Shown here: positions 46,211 through 54,508 of the stretch, piece by piece | Position numbering within the stretch: the first letter of the stretch is position 1 | Layout of the letters: the number at the start of each line of letters is the position of its first letter | Assembly (NCBI RefSeq): GCF_018863195.1 | Contig: NZ_JAHKRT010000005.1 | Coordinates: forward strand, 186,001-250,000 | Origin: Sphingomonas quercus | GTDB taxonomy: Bacteria; Pseudomonadota; Alphaproteobacteria; Sphingomonadales; Sphingomonadaceae | Length of the DNA: 64,000 nt | Direction: 5' to 3' | Program-made: the position numbers and the translations under genes | The notes under the pieces: model-generated | Database searches by the model: none | What the model saw: the letters and a program-made list of their open reading frames with translations, nothing else | What the model was told of the DNA's origin: nothing

Positions 46211-47865
46211 GACTGAGGATGGGCGGCACGCTCGCCGCCGCGCTGCTGCTGACTTTGGCGCCCCCCGCCTTCGCCGACGGGCTGATCGACAATGTCGACG
46301 GCGTGACGCTGGACGGCAATGGCATTGTCAGGCGTTTCAGCGGCATCGTCATCACCCCCGAGGGCCGCGTCGCCAAGCTGCTCGACAAGGGCGACAAACG
46401 TCCGGACGAGCTCGATTTCCGGCTCGACGGCAAGGGGCAGCACCTCATCCCCGGCCTGATCGACGCGCATGGCCATTTCATGGAACTGGGGTTCTTCGCC
46501 CTCCGCCTCCAGCTGTTCGACACCAATTCGCTGGCCGAGGCGCAGGGCCGGCTCGCCGCCTATGCCGCCGAGCATCCCCGCCCGATCTGGGTGCAGGGCG
46601 GCGGCTGGAACCAGGAGCGCTGGGGGCTGGGCCGATTCCCGACCGCCGCCGACCTCGATCAGGTGGTGAAGGATCGGCCGGTGGTGCTCGGCCGGGTGGA
46701 CGGCCATGCTCTGTGGGCGAACAGCGCCGCCATCGCCGCGGCCGGCATCACCGCCGCGACCAAGGATCCGCCCGGCGGCCGCATCATCCGCGATGCCAAG
46801 GGAAATCCGACCGGCGTGTTCGTCGACGCCGCGCAGGCGCTGCTCAACAAGGCGGTGCCCGAGCCGACACCCGTCGAGCTCGACCGCGCCTTCGCCAAGG
46901 CGCAGGAAATCCTGTTGTCGAGCGGCCTCACTGCCGTCGCCGACATGGGCACCACCCTCGCCGACTGGCAGGTCATGCGCCGCGCCGGCGACGCCGGCCG
47001 GCTGGACGTGCGCATCCTGTCCTATGGCTCGGGCGTGGAGACGGCGCTGGCGGTGGCCGGCACCGGGCCGACGCCGTGGCTTTATGACGGCCGGCTGAAG
47101 ATGGTCGGCGTCAAGCTCTATGCCGACGGCGCGCTGGGTTCGCGGGGGGCCTACCTCAAGGCCCCTTATGCCGACGCGCCGGGCGAGCGCGGCCTCGGCT
47201 TCAACAGTGACGCGCAGCTCAAGAACCTGATGAGCCGGGCGGCGATGGACGGCTTTCAGGTGGCGGTGCACGCGATCGGCGATGCCGCCAATGCGCAGGT
47301 GCTCGACGCCATCGACCAGCTCGCCGAGACCTACAAGGGCGACCGGCGCTGGCGGATCGAGCATGCGCAGATCGTCGACGTGGCGGACCTGCCGCGCTTC
47401 GGCAGGAACGGCGTCATCGCCTCGATGCAGCCGACGCACGAGACATCGGACTGGCGCATGGCCGAGGCGCGGCTGGGCCCGGCCCGGCTGGAGGGCGCCT
47501 ATGCCTGGGCGACGATGCTCAAGCTGGGTTCACCCCTCGCCTTCGGGTCGGATTTCCCGGTGGAAAGCCCCAACCCGTTCCCCGGCCTCGCCGCCGCCAT
47601 CTCCCGCGAGGACGAGAAGGGTGAGCCTGCCGGCGGCTGGCGCCCGCAGGAGAAGGTGACGATCGCGCAGGCGCTGGCGGGCTTCACCACCATGGCCGCC
47701 CATGCCGGCTTCGCCGAGGACCGGCTGGGCAGCCTCGAGCCGGGCCACATGGCCGACTTCCTGCTCGTCGACCGCGATGTCATGGTCGTGCCGGCCAAGG
47801 AGTTGCGCGAGACCAAGGTGCTGGAAACCTGGATCGGCGGCCGGCGGGCGTGGGTCCGGAAATAG
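46207..47865 (+). CDS. Secreted amidohydrolase (YtcJ-like, amidohydrolase family 3)
   Basis: A 552-residue periplasmic hydrolase with a signal peptide (MRLRMGGTLAAALLLTLAPPAFA). Metal ligands are in LIDAHGHFMELG, and the later His and Asp are in VAVHAIGDAANAQVLDAI, WRIEHAQIV and LAFGSDFPVESPNPF. The LKMVGVKLYADGALGSRGA segment fits the YtcJ-like subgroup, which carries no single known substrate. It overlaps the upstream dehydrogenase by four bases (ATGA), so the two may act on related compounds. Confidence 0.9.
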   Translation: MRLRMGGTLAAALLLTLAPPAFADGLIDNVDGVTLDGNGIVRRFSGIVITPEGRVAKLLDKGDKRPDELDFRLDGKGQHLIPGLIDAHGHFMELGFFALRLQLFDTNSLAEAQGRLAAYAAEHPRPIWVQGGGWNQERWGLGRFPTAADLDQVVKDRPVVLGRVDGHALWANSAAIAAAGITAATKDPPGGRIIRDAKGNPTGVFVDAAQALLNKAVPEPTPVELDRAFAKAQEILLSSGLTAVADMGTTLADWQVMRRAGDAGRLDVRILSYGSGVETALAVAGTGPTPWLYDGRLKMVGVKLYADGALGSRGAYLKAPYADAPGERGLGFNSDAQLKNLMSRAAMDGFQVAVHAIGDAANAQVLDAIDQLAETYKGDRRWRIEHAQIVDVADLPRFGRNGVIASMQPTHETSDWRMAEARLGPARLEGAYAWATMLKLGSPLAFGSDFPVESPNPFPGLAAAISREDEKGEPAGGWRPQEKVTIAQALAGFTTMAAHAGFAEDRLGSLEPGHMADFLLVDRDVMVVPAKELRETKVLETWIGGRRAWVRK

Positions 47866-47873
47866 GCGGCTTC

Positions 47874-47952
47874 CCCGTCCGGCTCGAGCCTGCCGAAAGC
47901 CGGCCGCCGCGGCGATGGCTGCGTCTCGACAGGTGCGAAGCGCGCGGACGGG
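47874..47952. repeat. Large palindromic element between convergent genes
   Basis: CCCGTCCG at the left pairs with CGGACGGG at the right end. Inside is CCGGCT...AGCCGG around GAGCCTGCCGAA, and a TCTCGACAGGTGCGAAG word similar to extragenic palindromes of the group. It separates the convergent amidohydrolase and dsbD genes and may stop both transcripts. Confidence 0.4.
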
Positions 47953-47959
47953 AGTAAGG

Positions 47960-50038
47960 TCAGGAACTCGCGCGTGCCGCCAGCAGGCCGGAAGTCAGCA
48001 CCTGTGGCAGGATCTCGGCAGGCTTGCCCGGCGCGTACCACAAATAGAGCGGCACGCCGGAGCGGCCCTGTGCCTCGATGAAGCGGCCAATCGCCGCATC
48101 GCCGCGCGTCCAGTCGCCAACCAGCACCGCCACCTTGCCCTTGTGGAAGGCTTCGGCGGTCTCGGCACGCTCGATCGCGGCCTTCTCGTTGACCTTGCAG
48201 GTGAGGCACCAGTCGGCGGTGAAATAGACGAACACCGGCCGGCCCTCCGCCTGCAACGCGGCGAGGCGGTTCTCGCTGAACGGTTCGGATGCCAGCGCGT
48301 CCGTGGCGGCGGCAGCTTGCGCGGGCAGCACTGATTGCGGGACGAAACCGATCGCGGCCGCCGCGACGATCGCCGCGGGGGCCAGCGCCAGCCAGCCGCG
48401 CCCGCGTCCCGTCGCCTGCCGCCGGCCATAAGCCCACAGGCCGAGCCCGATGGCGAGTGCGGCGGCCAGCCCGATCACCATCCCGTCGACACCGGCCTGC
48501 CGCCCGAGGATCCACGCGAGGCCGAGCGCGGTGAGGAACATCGGGATGGCGAGGATGTGGCGGAAACGATCCATCCACGCCCCGGGCCGGGGCAGCATCC
48601 GCCGGAATGCCGGCACGAAGCCGAGCAGCAGGAAGGGCAGCGCAAGGCCGAGGCCAAGGCCGCCGAACACCGCGAGCGCGGCTGCCGGCGGCAGCACCAG
48701 CGCGGCGCCGAGCGCGCCGGCCATGAACGGGCCGGTGCACGGCGTCGCCACGAAGGCGGCGAGCGCGCCGGTCCAGAAGGCGCCCTTGGTCCCGCCCTGC
48801 GCGGCGAGGCTGTCACCGCCGGCGATCACCGCCAGCTCGAACAGGCCGGCAAGATTGAGCGCGATCGCCGTCACCAGCACCAGCAGGAACAGGATGACGC
48901 GCGGATCCTGGAGCTGGAACGCCCAACCCGCCGCCGATCCCGCGGCGCGCAGGCCAAGCAGCACGCCGCCGAGCGCCAGGCAGACCAGCACGACGCCGGC
49001 GGTATAGGCGACCGCTTCCCTGCGCGGGGCATGGCTGTCATCGCCGGCACGCGCCAGGCTCAGCGCCTTGAGGCTGAGGATCGGGAAGACGCAGGGCATG
49101 ATGTTGAGCAGCAGCCCGCCGAGCAGTGCGCCGCCGAGCGCGAGGAGAAAGGTGCCGCCGCCGGGGCCGCTGCCACCCTGCTCATCCGATGCGCCGTTGG
49201 CGGCGACGGGCGTGCCATCGGCAGGCACCGCCCCGGGGACCGCGCGGAATTGCAGACCCTGTCCGTTGCCGATGCGCAGCACGCCCTCGACCGGGCCATT
49301 GACCGCGCCGGCCGCCTTGGTGGCGATGACCAGCATGTCGCCGTTGCGGGTGATCCTCTGCGGCGCGGCATAGTCGACCGCGCCGTCGGTCAACGCGAAG
49401 AAATGCGGCGTGGCGACGCGCATCGACGCAGGCAGGGGCACGGCCATCCGGAAATTGCCGCCCGCCACGGCATAGCGCACCTGCTGGTCGAGCGGCCGAG
49501 GCATCGCCGCGCGCCAGCCGTCGAACGCGGCGCGGGCGGAGGCGTCGGGAGTGCCGTCGCCAACCTTTAGGTCGATGGCGAGGCTGGTGGTGGCCGGCAC
49601 GCAAATCTGCTCGGTGCATTCCAGCCAGTCGAGTTTGACACGGACCGGCAGCGCGCTGCCCCTGGCCAGCCCCTTCGGCACGGTCAGCCGCACGAGATGG
49701 GCGTAGGGCGCCTCGTAGACATGGTTCATGAGGCCGGCGATCATCAACGTCGTCGGCACCGGATAGGCGAGCGGCCCGGCGCTGACGCCTTTGGGCAGCG
49801 TCCAGTGCGCCTCGGTTTCGAGGCCGCTATTGCCCGGGTTCTTCCAATAGCCGTGCCAGCCCGGCTGCGGCGTCCAGCGAATGGCGAGGGTCGTCGTCGC
49901 GCCGGCCGCCGGTGCCATGCTCTCGGCGACGAGCTGGGCGCGGATATGCGGCTGGCCGCCGCCCAATTGGGCAAGGGCCGGCACCGCGCCGAGAATGAGA
50001 TAGAGGACCGCAACAAGTCCGACACGAAGACGATCCAT
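47960..50038 (-). CDS. dsbD: Thiol:disulfide interchange protein DsbD
   Basis: Carries reducing power from the cytoplasm to the periplasm. The 692-residue protein has a signal peptide, an N-terminal DsbC-binding domain (about 25-260), and an eight-helix membrane domain. The two redox cysteines of that domain are in NIMPCVFPILSLKALSLA and VATPCTGPFMAGALGAAL. A C-terminal thioredoxin domain has CLTC (FTADWCLTCKVNE). The start MDRLRVGLVAV at 50038 gives the signal peptide; an upstream extension to 50170 is not needed. Confidence 0.93.
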   Translation of the reverse strand: MDRLRVGLVAVLYLILGAVPALAQLGGGQPHIRAQLVAESMAPAAGATTTLAIRWTPQPGWHGYWKNPGNSGLETEAHWTLPKGVSAGPLAYPVPTTLMIAGLMNHVYEAPYAHLVRLTVPKGLARGSALPVRVKLDWLECTEQICVPATTSLAIDLKVGDGTPDASARAAFDGWRAAMPRPLDQQVRYAVAGGNFRMAVPLPASMRVATPHFFALTDGAVDYAAPQRITRNGDMLVIATKAAGAVNGPVEGVLRIGNGQGLQFRAVPGAVPADGTPVAANGASDEQGGSGPGGGTFLLALGGALLGGLLLNIMPCVFPILSLKALSLARAGDDSHAPRREAVAYTAGVVLVCLALGGVLLGLRAAGSAAGWAFQLQDPRVILFLLVLVTAIALNLAGLFELAVIAGGDSLAAQGGTKGAFWTGALAAFVATPCTGPFMAGALGAALVLPPAAALAVFGGLGLGLALPFLLLGFVPAFRRMLPRPGAWMDRFRHILAIPMFLTALGLAWILGRQAGVDGMVIGLAAALAIGLGLWAYGRRQATGRGRGWLALAPAAIVAAAAIGFVPQSVLPAQAAAATDALASEPFSENRLAALQAEGRPVFVYFTADWCLTCKVNEKAAIERAETAEAFHKGKVAVLVGDWTRGDAAIGRFIEAQGRSGVPLYLWYAPGKPAEILPQVLTSGLLAARASS

Positions 50039-50286
50039 CACCGCTCCCGCAAACACCCGCCGCCGCCATAGCATCGCGCACGGCCCGCTGCATGATCTGA
50101 CCGCCATATGGGTATGACGCAGTATTTTGCACGGGCGGCCACGACTTCGGCACGGAGCGGAACGTCGCACTGATCAGACTAGCGGTGACGGAAAGCAAGA
50201 CGCTGGCGGACACTCCCGCCATGTTCGGCCGCCAGGCATCGGCGCACGCCCGTCCCGGGCTGCGAAGTAAAAAAGCCGGCAGGCGC

Positions 50287-50311
50287 GGAACCCGCCCCGT
50301 CGAAGGGCGTT
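50287..50311 (+). promoter_or_regulatory. EcfG (general stress) type promoter
   Basis: GGAAC (50287-50291), exactly 16 bases, then CGTT (50308-50311) matches the alphaproteobacterial general stress promoter consensus GGAAC-N16/17-CGTT without mismatch. The expected transcription start is about 50317, immediately before the first of two hairpins. The next gene, an entericidin-like lipoprotein, starts 195 bases downstream. Entericidin-like genes are often under stress control. Confidence 0.72.
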
Positions 50312-50317
50312 CTCTAC

Positions 50318-50407
50318 TTCGGATAGCGACCTTTTGCCCCCCCGCTCTCGCTGTCCGAAATAAGGACCCGGACTGGCTGACCTCCCCCCGGCAGCCACTC
50401 CGGGTCC
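50318..50407 (+). ncRNA. Candidate stress-induced small RNA or leader: tandem hairpins with C-rich loops
   Basis: Hairpin 1: a 12-base-pair stem, TTCGGATAGCGA (50318-50329) with TCGCTGTCCGAA (50348-50359), and an 18-base loop containing CCTTTTGCCCCCCC. Hairpin 2: GGACCCGGA-C-TGGCTG (50364-50379) with CAGCCA-C-TCCGGGTCC (50392-50407), one C-C mismatch, and a 12-base loop ACCTCCCCCCGG. The stems start at the expected start point of the EcfG promoter. Exposed C-rich loops are the mark of anti-Shine-Dalgarno small RNAs in other alphaproteobacteria. No T-run follows, so it may be a processed 5' leader of the entericidin mRNA. The remainder of 50039-50511 shows nothing else recognisable. Confidence 0.55.
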
Positions 50408-50511
50408 AACTCGTTTGGGGCCGTTCGATTCACCGCCTTCGGGAACCTGCCGCGCACCGAAACATTCTTTTCCGCAAGGGCAGCCTGAGCTGTCGTAGTC
50501 TGGAGGAAGAC

Positions 50512-50664
50512 ATGGTTCGCAAGGCTGGTATGCGTGGGTTCGCGATGCTGACGATGACGGCAGCCGCGCTGCTGATCACCGCGTGCAATACGGTGTCGGG
50601 TGCCGGCAAGGACGTGTCCTCGGCCGGCAATGCCGTGTCGAAGGCGGCCGATAAGTCCAAATAA
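50512..50664 (+). CDS. Entericidin-like small lipoprotein
   Basis: A 50-residue protein, MVRKAGMRGFAMLTMTAAAL..., with the lipobox LITAC at 22-25/26 and a mature part NTVSGAGKDVSSAGNAVSKAADKSK, the entericidin A/B pattern. Entericidins are short outer-membrane-associated lipoproteins induced by stress. GGAGGAAG lies before the ATG. A stress-type promoter and tandem C-loop hairpins lie upstream, and one hairpin loop (CCTCC) is complementary to this ribosome binding site. Confidence 0.9.
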   Translation: MVRKAGMRGFAMLTMTAAALLITACNTVSGAGKDVSSAGNAVSKAADKSK

Positions 50665-50689
50665 GCCGATCGCGCGCGGGGGCGCGGTA

Positions 50690-51463
50690 TCAGGCGGCAG
50701 TCTCGCTGTCGTCGGTGCCGCGCTCCCGTGAACGCCGCCGCTCCGTGAACAGGATCGCGATCAGCGCGAACTCGTAGAGCGCCACCAGCGGGACGGCGAG
50801 CATCAGCTGGGATACCACGTCCGGCGGGGTCAGCACCGCCGCCACCGCGAAAGCGCCGACGATCGCGTAACGCCGTCCGGCCTTGAGCTGGTTGCGGGTG
50901 ACGATGCCCGCCTGTTCGAGCAGCATCAGCAGCACCGGCAGCAGGAATGCGACGCCGAAGCCGAACAGGAACTTCGTCACGAAATCCAGATAATTGCCGA
51001 CGCCCGGCAACGCCTGCTGGTCGACACCGCCGACATTGCCCTGATAGCTGAGCAGGAAGCGCAGCGCGAGTGGCATCGCGACGTAATAGGCGAGCGCGGC
51101 CCCCATCAGGAACAGCACCGGCGTCATCACCAGGAACGGCAGGAATGCCCGTTTCTCCTTGGCATAGAGGCCGGGGGCCACGAACTGCCAGATCTGGCTG
51201 GCGATCACCGGGAAAGAGATCATGATCGCGGCGAAGAACGCCACCTTCACTTCGACGAAGAACGCTTCGAAGATATTGGTGTAGATGAGCTTGCCCTGAC
51301 CGGCCCGCAGCAGCGGCTGCACTAAGAAGGCGAAGATCGGCTTGGCGAAATAGAGGCAGATGGCGAAGGCGAGGCCAAGCGCCGCGACGGCCCAGAGGAG
51401 CCTGCGCCGGAGCTCGATGAGATGCTCGAGCAGCGGCGCGCGGGTGTCGTCAATGTCCCTCAC
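50690..51463 (-). CDS. tatC: Sec-independent translocase protein TatC
   Basis: The twin-arginine signal receptor, 257 residues and six membrane segments. APLLEHLIELRRRLLWAV at the N-terminus, FVAPGLYAKEKRAFLPFLVMTPVLFLMGAALAYYVAMPLALRFLL in the middle and KFLFGFGVAFLLPVLLMLLEQAGIV near the end are typical. GTG start overlapping the tatB stop as GTGA. Last gene of tatA-tatB-tatC. Confidence 0.96.
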   Translation of the reverse strand: MRDIDDTRAPLLEHLIELRRRLLWAVAALGLAFAICLYFAKPIFAFLVQPLLRAGQGKLIYTNIFEAFFVEVKVAFFAAIMISFPVIASQIWQFVAPGLYAKEKRAFLPFLVMTPVLFLMGAALAYYVAMPLALRFLLSYQGNVGGVDQQALPGVGNYLDFVTKFLFGFGVAFLLPVLLMLLEQAGIVTRNQLKAGRRYAIVGAFAVAAVLTPPDVVSQLMLAVPLVALYEFALIAILFTERRRSRERGTDDSETAA

Positions 51464-51861
51464 GGCAGCGGCGGACCGGAGCGCGACGGCGTGACAGGCT
51501 GGGCTTCGCTTTCAGCAGGCGCGGCAGGCGCGGCAGGCCCCGTTTCGGCAGTCGCTTCCGGCGGGGCGCCATAGTCGAATTCGGACGTCGGCCCGGGAAT
51601 GGCTGGCGCAGGCGCGGACCCGTCCATCGGATGCTCGCGCATGATGCGGTCATTCTCCGATTTCCACCTCTTCTCCATCTCCTCCAACTCCGCCTCGCGG
51701 ACCATCTGGTCGAAGCCGGAGCGGAAATGGCGGGCGACGCCGCGGGCCTTGCCCACCCAGCGGCCGACGTGCCGCATCACGCGCGGCAGATCCTTCGGGC
51801 CGATGACGAGAAGCGCCACGACCGCCACGAGCAGCAGCTCGGTGGGTGCAATATCCAGCAT
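51460..51861 (-). CDS. tatB: Sec-independent translocase protein TatB
   Basis: A 133-residue protein with one N-terminal membrane helix (MLDIAPTELLLVAVVALLVIGPKDLPRVMR) and an amphipathic helix (VGRWVGKARGVARHFRSGFDQMVREAELEEMEKRW), then a Pro/Ala-rich tail. Glu in TELLL and the GPKDLP hinge are the TatB signature. Lies 27 bases after tatA. Confidence 0.95.
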   Translation of the reverse strand: MLDIAPTELLLVAVVALLVIGPKDLPRVMRHVGRWVGKARGVARHFRSGFDQMVREAELEEMEKRWKSENDRIMREHPMDGSAPAPAIPGPTSEFDYGAPPEATAETGPAAPAAPAESEAQPVTPSRSGPPLP

Positions 51862-51888
51862 TATGTGGCCTTGGCCCGATTAAATTGA

Positions 51889-52122
51889 TCAGGCGGCCGG
51901 ACGATCGTCCTTCATCGGCTGCAACTCGCGGTCGCGATTTGCTTCGAGGGGCGGCTGCGCCTGGAGGCGCGGCGCGGGCTCGTCATCCTCGGCCATGCCC
52001 TTCTTGAAGCTCTTCAGGCCCTTGGCGACGTCGCCCATCATGTCGGAGAAGCGGCCCCGCCCGAACAGCAGGAGCACGACCAGCCCCAGCACGAGCCAGT
52101 GAATGAGGCTGAAACCACCCAT
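51889..52122 (-). CDS. tatA: Sec-independent translocase protein TatA
   Basis: A 77-residue pore-forming subunit: [43 protein letters not shown], with the FG hinge and amphipathic helix. CAGGAGATTCTC gives a good ribosome binding site before the ATG at 52122. A longer upstream reading frame is not coding. Confidence 0.95.
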   Translation of the reverse strand: MGGFSLIHWLVLGLVVLLLFGRGRFSDMMGDVAKGLKSFKKGMAEDDEPAPRLQAQPPLEANRDRELQPMKDDRPAA

Positions 52123-52190
52123 GAGAATCTCCTGAAACGCAATCTGCGTCCAGATAAACCATTGGCGAACGGATTTGAACCTTTGATATC

Positions 52191-52772
52191 TTAATCCGGT
52201 TCCCCGTCCTCCCGGCCGTCGCTGGATGCGGGCATGTCTTCCAGCGGATCGAGCAGGCCGGAGGCGCGCAGTTCGTCGATACCGGGCAGGTCCCGCCGCG
52301 AGGCGAGTCCGAAATGATCGAGGAACCCCTGGGTGGTGGCGTAGAGCAGCGGCCGTCCCGGCGCCTCGCGCCGCCCGGCCGGGCGAACCCACCCGGCTTC
52401 CATCAGCACGTCGATGGTGCCGCGGGAAATCTGGACGCCGCGGATCGCCTCGATCTCGGCGCGGCTGGCGGGCTCGTGATAGGCGATGATCGCCAGCGTC
52501 TCGATCGCCGCCCGGCTCAGCCGGCGCGGCTCTTCCCGCTCGCGGCGCAGGATATGGGCGAGATCGGCGGCCGTCTCGAAATGCCAGAGCCCGCCCCGCT
52601 CGACGAGCTGAATCCCGTGGCCCTCATAATCGGCGCGCAGCCGCTCCAGCACCGGGCGCGGCGGGCCATAGTCCCCGAGCAGCTCGGCAAGTTGGGCGAG
52701 GCCGATCGGCGCCTCGGCCGCGAATAGCGCCGCCTCGGCGATGCGCAGCGCCTCGTCGCGCGCGCCGCTCAT
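52191..52772 (-). CDS. scpB: Segregation and condensation protein B
   Basis: A winged-helix partner of ScpA and SMC in chromosome condensation, 193 residues. [24 protein letters not shown] starts it. [72 protein letters not shown] is the diagnostic segment. Start overlaps the scpA stop as ATGA. Confidence 0.95.
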   Translation of the reverse strand: MSGARDEALRIAEAALFAAEAPIGLAQLAELLGDYGPPRPVLERLRADYEGHGIQLVERGGLWHFETAADLAHILRREREEPRRLSRAAIETLAIIAYHEPASRAEIEAIRGVQISRGTIDVLMEAGWVRPAGRREAPGRPLLYATTQGFLDHFGLASRRDLPGIDELRASGLLDPLEDMPASSDGREDGEPD

Positions 52773-53494
52773 GCCGCGCGGATCATCAACGGGGCAAAGG
52801 CTCCGTCCTGGGCCAGCTCCACCTGCCCGCGTTTCGCGAGTTCCAGTGCGGCGAGGAAGCTCGAGGCCCGTGCCGAGACGGCCATGTCCGGATCGCGGGT
52901 GCTCGGCAGGAAACGGTCCAGCGCCTGCCAGCCGCTCAGCCGTCCGAGCATCCGCTCCATCCGGCGCAGCGCTTCCTCCAGAGTCATTACCGGCCGGCGC
53001 GCCACCACGTGCAGCACCGGCGCGGTGCGCGCGCGAACGCGGCCATAGGCGGCGAGCAGCTCATAGAGGTCGGCCTGCCACGCGGCGCGGCGGACCACCT
53101 CCAGCCCTTCCGGATCACCGCGCACGAAGACGTCGCGGCCAATGCGGTCGCGCGCCATCAGCCGCGCGCCGGCGTCCCGCATCGCATCCAGCCGTTGCAG
53201 GCGGAGATGAAGACGCGCGGCGAGCAATTCGGGATCGGGGTCCGCCTCCGGATCCTTGGGCAGCAGCAGGGCGGACTTGAGCAGCGCCAGCCATGCCGCC
53301 ATCACCAGATAGTCGGCCGCCAGCTCCAGCCGGAGGCTGCGCGCCTGCTCGACATAGGCAAGATATTGCTCGACCAGCGCCAGGATCGAAAGCTCGCGCA
53401 GGTCTACCTTCTGGGTGCGGGCGAGCGCCAGCAGCAGGTCGAGCGGCCCTTCCCACCCGTCAATGTCGATGGTGAGGGCGGGCTCTTCGTCCAT
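52769..53494 (-). CDS. scpA: Segregation and condensation protein A
   Basis: A kleisin that bridges SMC heads, 241 residues. IDGWEGPLDLLLALARTQKVDLRELSILALVEQYLAYVEQA is the family start, and the C-terminal winged helix ends SFLAALELAKRGQVELAQDGAFAPLMI. It follows nagZ by six bases, the usual alphaproteobacterial order nagZ-scpA-scpB-tat. Confidence 0.95.
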   Translation of the reverse strand: MDEEPALTIDIDGWEGPLDLLLALARTQKVDLRELSILALVEQYLAYVEQARSLRLELAADYLVMAAWLALLKSALLLPKDPEADPDPELLAARLHLRLQRLDAMRDAGARLMARDRIGRDVFVRGDPEGLEVVRRAAWQADLYELLAAYGRVRARTAPVLHVVARRPVMTLEEALRRMERMLGRLSGWQALDRFLPSTRDPDMAVSARASSFLAALELAKRGQVELAQDGAFAPLMIRAA

Positions 53495-53500
53495 GGCGGC

Positions 53501-54508
53501 TCAGACGAGGGCGAGCAGCCGGTCGCGCGCCGCCATCGCCTCGGCCAGCTCGATGGCGGCGGCGGAACCGGCGATCGTCGCCATCGCCCGGTCGAGGCGC
53601 GCGCGGGCGGCGGGCTCGATCTCGGTGAGGCCGGCGACCACCGCCTGCATCTCCGCCAGATCACCGGAGCAGTGGAGCGCGATGTCGCACCCCGCGCAGA
53701 TCGCCCCGGCGGCGCGCACGCCAAATTCGCCGGCCAGCGCCTTCATGCCGAGATCGTCGGACATCAACAGCCCGTCAAAGCCGATCACGCCGCGGATGAT
53801 CCGCGCGATCACCACCGGGGACAGCGTCGCACAGCGCTCGGCATCCCACGCGGTGTAAACGACGTGCGCGGTCATCGCCATCGGTGCCGCCGCCAGCGTC
53901 ATGAACGGGGCGATGTCGATATTGAGCGCGGCCTCGTCGGCGTCGACCACCGGCAGTTCGAGGTGGCTGTCGGCCATCGCCCGGCCATGGCCTGGAATAT
54001 GCTTGACGACGCCGACGACGCCGCCCTCGCGCAGCCCCTGCAACGTTGCTCGACCAAGCGCCGAGACCTGCATCGGCTCGCCGCCCAGCGCTCGATCGCC
54101 GATAATGTCGTGCGCGCCGGGCTGGCGCACGTCGAGCAATGGCAGGCAATCGACGTTGATGCCGACCTCACGCAACGTCAGCGCGATCGCCAGCGAGTTC
54201 AGGCGGATCGCCTCCATCGCGCTCGACGGCGCCGCCTGGTAGAGCTGGGCGAACCGCTCTGCGGGCGGGAAGAGCGGCCATTCGGGCGGCTGCAGCCGCG
54301 CCACCCGCCCGCCTTCCTGATCGATGAGGATCGGTACATCATCCCGCCCCGACAACGCGCGCAAGGCATCGGTGAGCGCGCGAAGCTGCGCCCGGTCGAC
54401 GACGTTGCGGCGGAACAGGATGTAGCCGGCCGGCTCCACCTCAGCGAAGAAGGCGCGTTCGGCGGGATCGAGCGTCGCGCCGGCCAGCCCGAAAAAGGCC
54501 GGGATCAT
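53501..54508 (-). CDS. nagZ: Beta-N-acetylhexosaminidase NagZ
   Basis: A cytoplasmic glycoside hydrolase family 3 enzyme that removes GlcNAc from anhydro-muropeptides. The 335-residue protein has LIDQEGGRVARL, the KHIPGHGRAMADSH loop with catalytic His, and the nucleophile Asp in GLLMSDDLGMKAL. The start overlaps the SPOR-protein gene stop as ATGA. It acts in the same recycling pathway as the amidase at 1.6 kb. Confidence 0.95.
   Translation of the reverse strand: MIPAFFGLAGATLDPAERAFFAEVEPAGYILFRRNVVDRAQLRALTDALRALSGRDDVPILIDQEGGRVARLQPPEWPLFPPAERFAQLYQAAPSSAMEAIRLNSLAIALTLREVGINVDCLPLLDVRQPGAHDIIGDRALGGEPMQVSALGRATLQGLREGGVVGVVKHIPGHGRAMADSHLELPVVDADEAALNIDIAPFMTLAAAPMAMTAHVVYTAWDAERCATLSPVVIARIIRGVIGFDGLLMSDDLGMKALAGEFGVRAAGAICAGCDIALHCSGDLAEMQAVVAGLTEIEPAARARLDRAMATIAGSAAAIELAEAMAARDRLLALV

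Noticed and set aside
50440-50466. Second GGAAC word closer to the entericidin gene as an EcfG promoter
   Set aside because: At 16-17 bases downstream the sequence is ACATTC, not CGTT; the site at 50287 matches fully.
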